A stretch of DNA of 55,090 nt from Ideonella sp. B508-1 (GCF_000333615.1 NZ_BADL01000126.1:1-55090), one strand, 5' to 3'; positions 16,775 to 25,080 are shown, counted from the stretch's first letter. Numbers and translations are program-made. Notes: a model not told the origin generated them from the letters alone.

Positions 16775-17077
16775 TGCACTGATCAGGGTGAACCCGCGGG
16801 GTTCAGTCGAGATGCACATTCCGTCATGCGTCTTTTGCATGGCTTCCCGCGAGCCACGACGGTTACCACCGAATTACACTCAAAAGTCACCCCTCGCGCA
16901 GCCGGGGCAGGGCCGCTCGTTCACATCCCGGACGGGTCCGGCGCCTGCATCCGGGCTGCCTGTCTGCCCCCTTCACGGGATGGGGCGAGCGCCTCGGGCG
17001 AGCTGTTCGCCAGAGGCCGGCCCCGGCCTGCAGGTGCTGGCCCCATTCCGCCTTTCCCCTCTTGAGGAGCGCTGTCC
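16775..17077. other. Intergenic region upstream of pckG
   Basis: About 300 bases between the feo operator and pckG with no convincing gene. It contains a perfect short palindrome GAACCC-GCG-GGGTTC (16790-16804) and a possible -10 box TACACT (16875-16880) without a good -35. The region is GC-rich toward pckG. The pckG ribosome-binding site (GAGGAG) lies ten bases before the ATG. The ~200-base leader is long enough for post-transcriptional control, but I see no known riboswitch. Confidence 0.4.
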
Positions 17078-18949
17078 ATGAACCATCCTGCCGCCCCGGG
17101 CGTGTCGTTGAACGCCCCCGCCTACGTCAAGAATGCCCGCCTGCTGGCCTGGGTCCGCGAGATCGCGGCCCTGACCCAGGCCAAGGACGTGTACTGGTGC
17201 GATGGCAGCCAGGAAGAGTACGACCGCCTGTGCCAGCAGCTGGTCGACGCTGGAACCTTCAAGAAACTCGACCCGGTCAAGCGCCCGGGCTGCTACCTGG
17301 CCGTGACCGATCCGTCCGACGTGGCGCGGGTCGAAGACCGCACCTTCATCTGCAGCCAGAAGAAGGAAGACGCCGGCCCCACCAACAACTGGATGGCCCC
17401 GACCGAGATGCGCGCGCTGCTGCAGACCGGTGAGCAGGCCCTGTTCAAGGGCTGCATGGCCGGCCGCACGCTGTACGTCATTCCCTTCAGCATGGGCCCG
17501 CTGGGCTCGCCCATCGCCCACATCGGCGTGGAGCTGTCGGACTCGGCCTATGTGGCCGTGAACATGAAGCTGATGACCCGCATGGGCAAGGCCGTGATCG
17601 ACCTGCTGGGCACCGACGGCGACTTCGTGCCCTGCGTGCACACCGTGGGCGCGCCGCTGGCCGAGGGCGCGAAGGACAGCACCGTCTGGCCCTGCAACCC
17701 GAGCACCAAGTACATCGTCCACTACCCCGAGACCCAGGAGATCTGGTCCTACGGCTCGGGTTACGGCGGCAACGCCCTGCTGGGCAAGAAGTGCTTCGCG
17801 CTGCGCATCGCCTCCACCATGGGCCGCACCCAGGGCTGGCTGGCCGAGCACATGCTCATCCTGGGCGTGACCAACCCCGAGGGCAAGAAGTACCACGTCG
17901 CGGCCGCCTTCCCCAGCGCCTGCGGCAAGACCAACTTCGCCATGCTGATCCCGCCGGCGGCCCTGGGCGGCTGGACCGTCACCACCATCGGTGACGACAT
18001 CGCCTGGATCAAGCCCGGCAAGGATGGCCGCCTCTATGCCATCAACCCGGAAGCCGGCTACTTCGGCGTGGCCCCGGGCACCAACTTCAAGACGAACCCG
18101 AACTGCATGGCGTCGCTGAAGAAGGACGTGATCTTCACCAACGTCGCGCTGACCGACGATGGCGACGTCTGGTGGGAGGGCATGGACGGCGAGCCGCCGG
18201 CCCACGCCATCGACTGGCAGGGCAAGGACTGGACGCCGCAGATCGCCAAGGAGACCGGCGCCAAGGCCGCGCACCCGAACTCGCGCTTCACCGTGGCCGC
18301 CACCAACAACCCGGCGCTGGACCCGGCCTGGGACGACGCCAAGGGCGTGGCCATCGACGCCTTCATCTTCGGCGGCCGCCGCAGCACCACGGTGCCGCTG
18401 GTGACCCAGGCCCGCACCTGGACCGAGGGCGTCTACATGGCCGCCACCATGGGCTCGGAGACCACCGCCGCCGCCTTCGGCGCCCAGGGCGTGGTGCGCC
18501 GCGACCCCTTCGCCATGCTGCCCTTCTGCGGCTACAACATGAGCGACTACTTCCAGCACTGGCTCGACATCGAGCACAAGCTGGAGGGCGAGGGCGCCCA
18601 GCTGCCCAAGATCTTCTGCGTCAACTGGTTCCGCAAGGGCGCCGACGGCAAGTTCGTCTGGCCGGGCTATGGCGACAACGCCCGCGTGCTGAAGTGGATG
18701 ATCGGCCGCATCGAGGGCCAGGCCCAGGGCGAAGGACACTTCTTCGGCATCAGCCCGCGCTACGAAGATCTGGACTGGACCGGCCTGGACTTCTCCAAGG
18801 CCCAGTTCGACAGCATCATCGACGCCGACCCGGCCGCCTGGAAGGACGAACTGGCCCTGCACCAGGAGCTGTTCGACAAGCTGGCCTACCACCTGCCGGC
18901 CGAGCTGAGCGCCACCAAGCAGAAGCTCGAAGCCGCCCTGGCGCGCTGA
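17078..18949 (+). CDS. pckG: Phosphoenolpyruvate carboxykinase (GTP)
   Basis: A 623-residue GTP-dependent PEP carboxykinase, converting oxaloacetate and GTP to PEP, CO2 and GDP at the start of gluconeogenesis. The P-loop/kinase-1 region is [15 protein letters not shown] (residues ~275-290), with the reactive Cys characteristic of the GTP class. The guanine-binding side is ENG-type [15 protein letters not shown], and the family segments [15 protein letters not shown] and [10 protein letters not shown] are present. Length is normal. It stands alone and is followed by a hairpin that overlaps the next start. Together with dadA, mmsA and glpD in the window, it supports growth on non-sugar carbon. 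Confidence 0.97.
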   Translation: MNHPAAPGVSLNAPAYVKNARLLAWVREIAALTQAKDVYWCDGSQEEYDRLCQQLVDAGTFKKLDPVKRPGCYLAVTDPSDVARVEDRTFICSQKKEDAGPTNNWMAPTEMRALLQTGEQALFKGCMAGRTLYVIPFSMGPLGSPIAHIGVELSDSAYVAVNMKLMTRMGKAVIDLLGTDGDFVPCVHTVGAPLAEGAKDSTVWPCNPSTKYIVHYPETQEIWSYGSGYGGNALLGKKCFALRIASTMGRTQGWLAEHMLILGVTNPEGKKYHVAAAFPSACGKTNFAMLIPPAALGGWTVTTIGDDIAWIKPGKDGRLYAINPEAGYFGVAPGTNFKTNPNCMASLKKDVIFTNVALTDDGDVWWEGMDGEPPAHAIDWQGKDWTPQIAKETGAKAAHPNSRFTVAATNNPALDPAWDDAKGVAIDAFIFGGRRSTTVPLVTQARTWTEGVYMAATMGSETTAAAFGAQGVVRRDPFAMLPFCGYNMSDYFQHWLDIEHKLEGEGAQLPKIFCVNWFRKGADGKFVWPGYGDNARVLKWMIGRIEGQAQGEGHFFGISPRYEDLDWTGLDFSKAQFDSIIDADPAAWKDELALHQELFDKLAYHLPAELSATKQKLEAALAR

Positions 18950-18965
18950 GCCGGTCTGCCCGGCC

Positions 18966-18993
18966 CGCATGGGCGACACTTGCCGCCCATGCG
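18966..18993 (+). repeat. Perfect hairpin covering the start of the metallophosphoesterase gene
   Basis: CGCATGGGCG (18966-18975) pairs perfectly with CGCCCATGCG (18984-18993) across an 8-base loop. The right arm contains the ATG at 18989. It follows the pckG stop by 16 bases. Either it is the pckG 3' hairpin, or it hides the start codon when the gene is read through from pckG. There is no T-run. Confidence 0.6.
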
Positions 18994-19765
18994 ACTCCAG
19001 CTCCTGTCCGACCTCCACCTCGAGACCGAGACCTTCGACCCGACGCCGGCCCCCGGCGCCGAGCTGCTGGTGCTGGCCGGCGATGTGGACGCCACCTGGG
19101 ACGGCCTGGCCCGCTTTGCCGACTGGCCGGTGCCGGTGATCTTCGTGCCGGGCAACCACGAGTTCGACCGCCGCGACCTGGACGAGGCCCTGGCCGGTCT
19201 GCGCGCGCGCTGCGCCGAACTGGGCATCACCCTGCTGGAGCACGACGCCACGGTGCGCACCGGTGCGGACGGTCGGCGGGTGCGCTTTCTGGGCACAGTG
19301 CGCTGGAGTGACTTCGACCTCTTTGGCGTGGGTGAACGGGAGCGCGCGATGCGCGCGGCCAGCTACTTCACCCGGGTGCAGCAGAGCACCCGTGGCGGCG
19401 CGGTCTTCGACCCCGAGGCGGTGCGCGCCGCCGGCCTGGCCGACCGGGCCTGGCTGGAAGCTGCATTGATGCAGCCCGCCCAGGGCACCTGGGATGCCAC
19501 CGTGGTGATCACCCACTTCGCGCCCAGCCTGCGCAGCGCCGATCCGCGCTTTGGCCGGCAGCCCGGCACGGCCAGCTTCTGCAACGCCGATGACGACCTG
19601 ATCCCGCGGGCCGACCTGTGGCTGCACGGGCACCTGCACTGCCGCCACGACTACCGCATCGAGCGGCCCGGTCGCGCGCCCGCCCGGGTGGTCTGCCAGG
19701 CCCGCGGCCTGGCCAAGAAGGGCGAAGCCGAGGGCTTTGAACCTCACCGCCTCATCGAGGTCTGA
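18989..19765 (+). CDS. Metallophosphoesterase (calcineurin-like)
   Basis: A 258-residue metal-dependent phosphoesterase. The five family blocks are in order: LSDLHLE (residues 5-11), LAGDVDATW, PGNHEFDRRD, ITHFAPS and GHLHCRHDY. The residues for a two-metal site are therefore complete. The substrate is unknown; such proteins act on nucleotides, phosphodiesters or phosphoproteins. The ATG at 18989 is used, giving MRLQLLSDLHLE. A TTG at 18980 would add three residues. No ribosome-binding site is free, because the start lies inside a strong hairpin, which suggests low or conditional translation. Confidence 0.9.
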   Translation: MRLQLLSDLHLETETFDPTPAPGAELLVLAGDVDATWDGLARFADWPVPVIFVPGNHEFDRRDLDEALAGLRARCAELGITLLEHDATVRTGADGRRVRFLGTVRWSDFDLFGVGERERAMRAASYFTRVQQSTRGGAVFDPEAVRAAGLADRAWLEAALMQPAQGTWDATVVITHFAPSLRSADPRFGRQPGTASFCNADDDLIPRADLWLHGHLHCRHDYRIERPGRAPARVVCQARGLAKKGEAEGFEPHRLIEV

Positions 19766-19779
19766 GCCACAGGCTTGAT

Positions 19780-19800
19780 CCCGGGCAAGAGAAGCCCGGG
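19780..19800. terminator. Hairpin after the metallophosphoesterase gene
   Basis: CCCGGGC (19780-19786), loop AAGAGAA, GCCCGGG (19794-19800): a perfect 7-base stem 15 bases after the stop codon. No T-run follows. It may be a weak terminator or a 3'-end stabiliser ahead of the universal stress protein gene. Confidence 0.45.
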
Positions 19801-19842
19801 TCAGGCTGACACACTGGAGCCAGAACTCACCAGGAGATGACG

Positions 19843-20265
19843 ATGAAGATCCTCGTGCCCGCCGATGGCAGCCCCTACACCAAGCGCATGCTGGCCTACC
19901 TGGCCGCGCACGACGAATGGCTGGGTGGCCAGCACCAATACACCGTCATCACCGTCGTGCCGGCCGTGCCGCCGCGCGCCGCCGCGGTGCTGGACAAGGC
20001 CATGCTGAAGTCCCACTACGAGGACGAGGCCGAGAAGGTCTTCAAGCCCATCCGCACCTTCTTCAACCGCCAGAAGATCCCGGCCGAGTTCCTGGCCAAG
20101 GTGGGGCCGGCGGCCGACCAGATCACGGCCCAGGCCAAGAAGGGCGGCTACGACCTGCTGATCATGGGCTCGCACGGCCACGGCACTCTGGGCAACCTGG
20201 TGCTGGGTTCGGTGGCCACCAAGGTCATGGCCGGCTGCGAGCTGCCGGTCCTGCTCGTGCGCTGA
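19843..20265 (+). CDS. Universal stress protein (UspA family)
   Basis: A 140-residue UspA-fold protein. It starts with MKILVPADGSPYTKRML and ends with the ATP-binding motif GSHGHGTLGNLVLGSVATKV (G-2x-G-9x-G-S). ATP-binding members act as dimers in starvation and stress responses. The start at 19843 is chosen because AGGAG (19832-19836) then has a six-base spacing; the ATG at 19837 directly touches that site. It is monocistronic. Confidence 0.93.
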   Translation: MKILVPADGSPYTKRMLAYLAAHDEWLGGQHQYTVITVVPAVPPRAAAVLDKAMLKSHYEDEAEKVFKPIRTFFNRQKIPAEFLAKVGPAADQITAQAKKGGYDLLIMGSHGHGTLGNLVLGSVATKVMAGCELPVLLVR

Positions 20266-20414
20266 GGTCCTTCCGACGTCGCCTGAGACATTAGAGAAAC
20301 TGATCGCCTCTGAAATTCATTAAAGTATCTTCATTGCTGCCAGACCTCTGCGCAGAATGCGCCCATTGACATCGATCAGGTGTCGGGTCCCATTTTTTCT
20401 CGCGAGGTTGCGGC

Positions 20415-21725
20415 ATGAAGGTCATCGTTCTCGGCGCCGGCATCATCGGCACGGCCACCGCCTGGTTCCTGTCCCAGGAAGGCCATGAAGTCACCGTGGT
20501 GGACCGCCAGCCGGACGCCGGCCTGGAGACCACCTACGCCAACGGCGCGCAGATCTCGGTCTGCTTCTGCGAGCCCTGGGCCAATGCCAGCGCGCCCTTC
20601 AAGGTGGCCAAGTGGCTGCTCAAGGACGACGCGCCGCTGCTGTTCCGCCCCCACCTGGACCCGTACCAGTGGCGCTGGGGCCTGAAGTTCCTGACCCAGT
20701 GCACCGACGCGGCCTTTGCCCGCAACGTCCAGCAGCTGGTGTCCCTGGGCATGTACAGCCACGCCGCGCTCAAGGAAATCCTGGCCAGCACGACCATCGA
20801 CTACAACCGCCTGGAGAAGGGCATCCTGCACTTCTTCTCCTCGCAGAAGGACTTCGAGGCCGGTGCCCAGGCGGCCGAGCTGATGCGCGACTACGGCGTG
20901 GACCGCCGCATCCTGAGCCGTGAAGACGTGCTGAAGGTCGAGCCGGCCCTGGCCCACTCGACCCAGCAGATCTTCGGCGGCACCTACACGCCCAGCGACG
21001 AATCCGGCGACGCCAAGGTCTTCACCCAGCAGCTGGCCCAGCGCTGCGCCGAGCGCGGCGTCAAGTTCCTGTGGCAGCACGAGGTGCAGGGCTTCGACCT
21101 GCGTGGCCGCGAGGTCTCGGGCGTCAAGCTGGTGGACCACAGCACCGGCCTGTCGCGCACCGTCACCGGCGACCAGGTGGTGGTGGCCATGGCCTCCTAC
21201 ACCCCGGCCCTGCTGCGTCCCCTGGGCATCGACCTGGACATCTACCCGGCCAAGGGCTATTCGGCCACCATGCGCCTGAAGAAGCCCGAGGCGGCCAGCA
21301 TGGTCAGCCTGCTGGACGACGGCGCCAAGGTCGCCATCTCGCGCCTGGGCGACCACATCCGCGTGGCCGGCACCGCCGAGATGGCCGGCCTGGACACCCG
21401 GCTGGACACGCCCACCGCCAAGGCCCGCTGCGCCGCCCTGGTGCGCCGCTACGAGCAGCTCTTCCCCGGCGTGGCCGACACCAGCGAGCCCAACTTCTGG
21501 ACCGGCCTGCGCCCCAGCACGCCCAACAACATCCCCTACATCGGCCGCAGCAAGATCAGCAACCTGTGGCTCAACGCCGGCCACGGCACCCTGGGCTGGA
21601 CCCATGGCGCCGGCTCCGGCAAGGCCATGGCCGAGCTGATCAGCGGCAAGCGCCCGCAGCTGCAGTTCGGCTTCTGCGGTGAGGCCCTGCCCGCCGGCAA
21701 GCCCCAGGTGGCCGTGGCCGCCTGA
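20415..21725 (+). CDS. dadA: D-amino acid dehydrogenase small subunit
   Basis: A 436-residue FAD enzyme that oxidises D-amino acids (mainly D-alanine) to keto acids and passes electrons to the respiratory chain. The N-terminal dinucleotide fold is MKVIVLGAGIIGTATAWFL. The DadA-specific start of the substrate domain is TTYANGAQISVCFCEPWA, and the C-terminal FAD region GHGTLGWTHGAGSGKAMAEL is typical. Length is normal. No alanine racemase (dadX) follows. The last codons lie in a 32-base tandem duplication that includes the stop codon. Confidence 0.96.
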   Translation: MKVIVLGAGIIGTATAWFLSQEGHEVTVVDRQPDAGLETTYANGAQISVCFCEPWANASAPFKVAKWLLKDDAPLLFRPHLDPYQWRWGLKFLTQCTDAAFARNVQQLVSLGMYSHAALKEILASTTIDYNRLEKGILHFFSSQKDFEAGAQAAELMRDYGVDRRILSREDVLKVEPALAHSTQQIFGGTYTPSDESGDAKVFTQQLAQRCAERGVKFLWQHEVQGFDLRGREVSGVKLVDHSTGLSRTVTGDQVVVAMASYTPALLRPLGIDLDIYPAKGYSATMRLKKPEAASMVSLLDDGAKVAISRLGDHIRVAGTAEMAGLDTRLDTPTAKARCAALVRRYEQLFPGVADTSEPNFWTGLRPSTPNNIPYIGRSKISNLWLNAGHGTLGWTHGAGSGKAMAELISGKRPQLQFGFCGEALPAGKPQVAVAA

Positions 21726-21766
21726 GCACGGCTTCCCAGGTGGCCGCGGCCACCTGAGGACGACTT
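21703..21766. repeat. 32-base tandem duplication across the dadA stop codon, with perfect 20-base palindrome
   Basis: Copy 1 (21703-21734) codes the last dadA residues and the stop. Copy 2 (21735-21766) is identical at 28 of 32 positions. In copy 2 the changes create a perfect palindrome, CAGGTGGCCGCGGCCACCTG (21737-21756), able to form a 3'-end hairpin. Copy 1 does not form it perfectly. This looks like a local duplication that became a terminator or processing stem. Confidence 0.75.
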
Positions 21767-21846
21767 TCCAAGGCCGCGCCCGACCCTGGGCGGCGAAGGT
21801 GGCCCCTGCGTGCCACAATCGCCGCCCTTTTCGTTTCCGCGCTGCC

Positions 21847-23157
21847 ATGACGACCGCTTCGCCCTCCGCCGGCGCCACCGCCGGCTTCTGCGCCATCGAC
21901 TTCGGCACCTCCAACTCGGCCATCGCCCTGCCGGTGGCCGCCGCCCAGGTGCGCCTGGTCGAGGTGGAGCCCGGCCAGCGCACCATGCCCACCGCGGTCT
22001 TCTACGCGCTGGAAGACCTGGCCCCCGACCAGGCGCCCGAGCGCCTGTACGGCCGCGCCGCGCTGCGCGCCTATGTGGACGGCGTCGAGGGTCGGCTGAT
22101 GCGCTCGATGAAGAGCGTGCTGGGCTCCTCGCTGATCGAGCAGAGCACCGACCTGGGCGAAGGCCATGCGGTGACCTTTCTGGAGGTCATCGCCGGCTAC
22201 CTGCGCCACCTCAAGACCCTGGCCGAGCGCGAGGCCGGCCACGCCATCCCGCGTGCGGTGCTGGGCCGACCGGTGTTCTTCGTGGACGACGACCCGGCCC
22301 GTGACGCCCAGGCCCAGGCCGCGCTGGAGGCCGCGGCGCGTCAGGTCGGCTTCCAGGAAGTGGCCTTCCAGTTCGAGCCCATCGCCGCGGCGCTGGACTA
22401 CGAGGCCACGGTGGACCATGAGCAGCTGGTGCTGGTGGCCGACATCGGCGGCGGCACCTCGGACTTCTCGGTGGTGCGGGTGGGGCCGCAGCGCAGCGCC
22501 CGCATCGACCGGGCCGACGACATCCTGGCCAGCCACGGTGTGCATGTGGCCGGCACCGACTTCGACCGCCATGTGGAGCTCAGCGCCATCCTGCCGCTGG
22601 CCGGCTACCGCGCCCGCGGCCCCAAGCCGGCCGAGCGCGAGGTGCCCAGCAAGGTCTATTTCGACCTGGCCACCTGGCACCTGATCAACACCGTCTACAC
22701 CCTGCCGCGGGTGATGGAGCTGCGGGGGATGAAGGCCTTCTATGCCGACCCGGTGCTGCACCGGCGGCTGATGACCATTGCCGAGGAACGCCTGGGCCAT
22801 GGCCTGCTGGCGCAGGCCGAGGCCGCCAAGATCGCGGTGGCCGAGGGACGCGACGCCACCATCGCGCTGGACAGCCTGGAGCGCGGGCTGCAGGCGCAGC
22901 TGGGTGAGACCCAGGCGCTGGACGCGATCGAGACCGACCTGGAGCGCATCGTCCAGACCGGGCTGGAGACGGTGCGGCTGGCCGGCGTCACGCCCGAGCG
23001 CATCGAGGCGGTCTACCTGACCGGCGGTTCCACCGGCCTGGCGCCGCTGGCCCAGCGCATCGCCGCGCCCTACGCCCAGGCGCGCACGGTGCGCGGCGAC
23101 CGGCTGGCTTCCGTGGCCCAGGGCCTGGGCTTGCACGCCCAGCGGGTCTTCGCCTGA
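21847..23157 (+). CDS. Hsp70-like ATPase (YegD type)
   Basis: A 436-residue protein of the actin/Hsp70 ATPase fold. The phosphate-1 motif is CAIDFGTSNSAIAL (~residues 15-28), phosphate-2 is VLVADIGGGTSDFSVV, and the adenosine motif is VYLTGGSTGLAPL. The Hsp70 substrate-binding domain is absent, as in YegD-type chaperone-like proteins. The specific role is unknown. The start at 21847 comes just before the fold begins, with MTTASPSAG as a short lead. It is convergent with the YecA-family gene, with a hairpin between. Confidence 0.9.
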   Translation: MTTASPSAGATAGFCAIDFGTSNSAIALPVAAAQVRLVEVEPGQRTMPTAVFYALEDLAPDQAPERLYGRAALRAYVDGVEGRLMRSMKSVLGSSLIEQSTDLGEGHAVTFLEVIAGYLRHLKTLAEREAGHAIPRAVLGRPVFFVDDDPARDAQAQAALEAAARQVGFQEVAFQFEPIAAALDYEATVDHEQLVLVADIGGGTSDFSVVRVGPQRSARIDRADDILASHGVHVAGTDFDRHVELSAILPLAGYRARGPKPAEREVPSKVYFDLATWHLINTVYTLPRVMELRGMKAFYADPVLHRRLMTIAEERLGHGLLAQAEAAKIAVAEGRDATIALDSLERGLQAQLGETQALDAIETDLERIVQTGLETVRLAGVTPERIEAVYLTGGSTGLAPLAQRIAAPYAQARTVRGDRLASVAQGLGLHAQRVFA

Positions 23158-23164
23158 AAGTCAG

Positions 23165-23182
23165 CGCCCGCTTCGACGGGCG
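23165..23182. terminator. Short hairpin between convergent genes
   Basis: CGCCCG (23165-23170), loop CTTCGA, CGGGCG (23177-23182), in the 29 bases between the stop codons of the Hsp70-like and YecA-family genes. It has a six-base perfect stem and no T-run. It may act on both transcripts. Confidence 0.4.
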
Positions 23183-23186
23183 TACC

Positions 23187-23915
23187 TCAGTGCTTGGGGC
23201 CCGGCTTGCGCGGGCCGCTGCCCGGGCCACGGGGCGCCGGACGGCCCGGGGCCTTGGCCCCTGAGCCCGGCCGAGGGCCGCTGCGGCGGGCCCCCGCGGT
23301 GCGCGGCTGGCCCGACTGCGGGCGCGTCACATCGGCCAGCAGCAGCGTGCTGCTGACCAGGGCCTCCACGGCTTCCTCCAGATCCGCCGGGGGCTCCAGC
23401 TCCTCGATGGTGGCCAGCAGCTCGTCGGCGTCTTCCAGATCGTCCGGGTCGAAGGCGCGGTAGATGGCCGCCAGCGGCTCCATGACCTGCTGCGGGTCCT
23501 GCCGCATCAGCTGCGGGAAGAACTCCATCGCCAGCGCGAAACCGGCGGCCCAGGGCATCACCGTGGCCAAGGGGTCCATCTCGTCGCCGTCCTCGTCTTC
23601 CAGCTCGAAGACCCAGGGGTCGAACCATTGGCGGCCGTGGATGGCGCGATTCAGCTCGGCATGGCGGCGGCGGGCCAGGTTGGCGATGGGGGCCGGGTCC
23701 ACGCCCTTGGGCAGCGGCCGGCCATCGGCGTCGTAGACGTGGCGCAGCCACTCGGCCTCGGGCACGGGGGTGGGCTGCAGCAGCACACCGGCCAGGAAGC
23801 CGTCCAGCATCGACAGGTCCAGCGGCTCCAGCGGGGCGGGCAGGGCATCCAGGGCGGATTCCAGCGCGGCCATGTCGGCGTCGGACAACGGGGTGGTGGG
23901 AATTGAAGCTGCCAT
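23187..23915 (-). CDS. YecA/UPF0149 family protein with basic Gly-Pro-Arg tail
   Basis: A 242-residue protein. Residues ~10-195 match the YecA/YgfB (UPF0149) helical family: LDGFLAGVLLQPTPVPEAEWL, a very acidic stretch (VFELEDEDGDEMDP) and WAAGFALAMEFFPQL. Many YecA proteins end in a zinc-binding SEC-C motif. Here the end is instead a ~45-residue tail rich in Gly, Pro, Arg and Lys, probably disordered and possibly nucleic-acid-binding. The molecular role of the family is not settled. The start at 23915 is directly preceded by a 15-base palindrome. Confidence 0.88.
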   Translation of the reverse strand: MAASIPTTPLSDADMAALESALDALPAPLEPLDLSMLDGFLAGVLLQPTPVPEAEWLRHVYDADGRPLPKGVDPAPIANLARRRHAELNRAIHGRQWFDPWVFELEDEDGDEMDPLATVMPWAAGFALAMEFFPQLMRQDPQQVMEPLAAIYRAFDPDDLEDADELLATIEELEPPADLEEAVEALVSSTLLLADVTRPQSGQPRTAGARRSGPRPGSGAKAPGRPAPRGPGSGPRKPGPKH

Positions 23916-23930
23916 CGTGACATTGTCACG
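23916..23930. promoter_or_regulatory. Perfect palindrome abutting the YecA-family start codon
   Basis: CGTGACA-T-TGTCACG, seven-base perfect arms around one base, ending right at the ATG. In RNA it would form a hairpin with almost no loop, so a DNA-bound dimer is the easier reading. It could repress by blocking the start region. Confidence 0.4.
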
Positions 23931-23993
23931 CCGCGCGGGGTGTCCCTCTTCAGAGGGATACCGCAAAAGCGGAATTTCCTTACAGTGATGCCC

Positions 23994-24084
23994 ATCGAAG
24001 CGCGTTGGCGCTTCCCCCGGTCCCAACGACGTCCTCTTGGAGGACTTGAGCGACCTGCCCCGCAGGGGGTGGGTCGTTTTTTTT
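23994..24084 (+). ncRNA. Candidate small RNA with intrinsic terminator
   Basis: Between the YecA-family gene (start 23915, minus) and the LysR gene (stop 24096, minus) the plus strand holds three perfect or near-perfect stem-loops in a row. They are GAAGCGC/GCGCTTC (23997-24014, loop GTTG), GTCCTC/GAGGAC (24031-24045, loop TTG), and CGACC..CCCC/GGGG..GGTCG (24051-24076), which is followed by eight T residues. A -10-like TACAGT (23981-23986) would start RNA at about 23994, giving ~91 nt. The linker 24011-24030 is C-rich (TTCCCCCGGTCCC is within it) and could pair with ribosome-binding sites. No plus-strand gene upstream needs this terminator. No -35 box is obvious and I recognise no known RNA family. 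Confidence 0.5.
24051..24084 (+). terminator. Intrinsic terminator (plus strand)
   Basis: A stem built from CGACC-TG-CCCC and GGGG-TG-GGTCG with a short GCA loop, followed by eight T (24077-24084). Read on the minus strand there is no T-run, so it works for plus-strand RNA, although only minus-strand genes flank it. Confidence 0.8.
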
Positions 24085-24095
24085 GGTCGGATCCC

Positions 24096-25049
24096 TCAGG
24101 GGCGAAAGCCGTCCTGGAAGGCCTGGCGCAGGAATTCCACCAGCAGCTGCACTGTGCGCGGCACCTGGGCGGTGCGCGGCCGGATGGCCCACAGATGGCC
24201 ACCGAACACCCCCACCGGCCGCCAGCCGGGCAGCACCGGCGTCAAGGCGCCCGAACGCAAGGCCGCCTGGATGCTGAAGTCCGGCAGCAGGGCGATGCCC
24301 AGGCCGGCCAGCGCGGCCTCGCGCAGGGCCTCGCTGTTGTTGGCCGCCAGCGGCCCGGCAATGCCCACCGTCACCCGCTCGCCACCGCCATCGGGCTCAA
24401 AGCTCCAGCCCGGGGCCTCGTCCGCCCGGGGGTAGAACAGGCAGCGGTGCCGGGCCAGGTCGGCCGGGTGGGCCGGTGTGCCCTGGGCGGCCAGGTAGCC
24501 GGGGCTGGCCACCAGCAGGGTCTCGGTGGGACACAGGGCCCAGGCCACATGGGTTTCGGGCGGGTGGTCGGTGTGGCGCAGCGCCAGGTCGAAACCCTCG
24601 GAGGCCAGGGCCACCAGGCGGTCGGACAGGTCCAGTTCCAGGCGCACTTCGGGGTAGGCCTGCAGAAAGGTCGGCAGGCGGGGAAAGAGCTGCTGCCGGG
24701 CCAGGGCGACCGGGGCGGTCAGGCGCAACAGGCCGCGCGGCTGGCCGGCCAGGTCGTGCACGCCGGCAAAGGCCTCGGCGATGCTGGCAAAGGCCGGGCG
24801 GGTGCTGTCGGCCAGTTGGCGGCCGGCTTCGGTCAGGCGCACGCTGCGGGTGGTGCGGCGCACCAGGGGCACACCGGCGGCGGCCTCCAGTTCGCTGATG
24901 CGCAGGCTCATGGCCGCCTTGCTCAGGCCCAGGCGGCGGGCCGCGGCGGTGTAGCTGCCGGCCTCGCCCAGCACGGTCAGGGCGTGGACGTGGGACCAGA
25001 GGCTGCCCAGGGGGCGGGAGGCGTCGGCGCGCAGGGGTTCATTGTTCAT
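24096..25049 (-). CDS. LysR family transcriptional regulator
   Basis: A 317-residue LysR regulator. The N-terminal helix-turn-helix is [20 protein letters not shown] followed by [26 protein letters not shown]. The rest is the two-lobed effector domain ([21 protein letters not shown]). This subgroup resembles the regulators of dehydrogenase and oxidoreductase genes. The ATG at 25049 is used. A TTG at 25061 would add four residues but sits inside the regulatory palindrome. It is divergent from mmsA, and the palindrome covers its own start, which implies self-repression together with control of mmsA. Confidence 0.94.
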   Translation of the reverse strand: MNNEPLRADASRPLGSLWSHVHALTVLGEAGSYTAAARRLGLSKAAMSLRISELEAAAGVPLVRRTTRSVRLTEAGRQLADSTRPAFASIAEAFAGVHDLAGQPRGLLRLTAPVALARQQLFPRLPTFLQAYPEVRLELDLSDRLVALASEGFDLALRHTDHPPETHVAWALCPTETLLVASPGYLAAQGTPAHPADLARHRCLFYPRADEAPGWSFEPDGGGERVTVGIAGPLAANNSEALREAALAGLGIALLPDFSIQAALRSGALTPVLPGWRPVGVFGGHLWAIRPRTAQVPRTVQLLVEFLRQAFQDGFRP

Positions 25050-25064
25050 TTCAGTGAACAATGA
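25039..25064. promoter_or_regulatory. LysR-type operator between lysR and mmsA
   Basis: TCATTGTTCA (25039-25048) and TGAACAATGA (25055-25064) are perfect 10-base arms around a six-base centre. It fits the T-N11-A pattern of LysR sites (TTCA-N6-TGAA). It overlaps the start codon of the LysR gene (25047-25049) and ends 17 bases before the mmsA -35 box, a sensible place for activation of mmsA. Confidence 0.75.
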
Positions 25065-25080
25065 TTCCAGAATCTGGGCA

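Noticed and set aside
16973-19747. 924-codon open frame opposite pckG and the metallophosphoesterase
   Set aside because: Same composition effect. The plus strand holds clear, motif-complete enzymes and the reverse translation resembles no protein family.
20365-20399. Terminator before dadA (T6 at 20393-20399)
   Set aside because: Only a weak four-base stem precedes the T-run, and the stress protein gene ends 130 bases earlier.
23930-24090. 6S RNA, since E. coli ssrS lies near a UPF0149 gene
   Set aside because: There is no long central-bulge hairpin and no pairing of the two ends. The structure is three separate stem-loops with a terminator.
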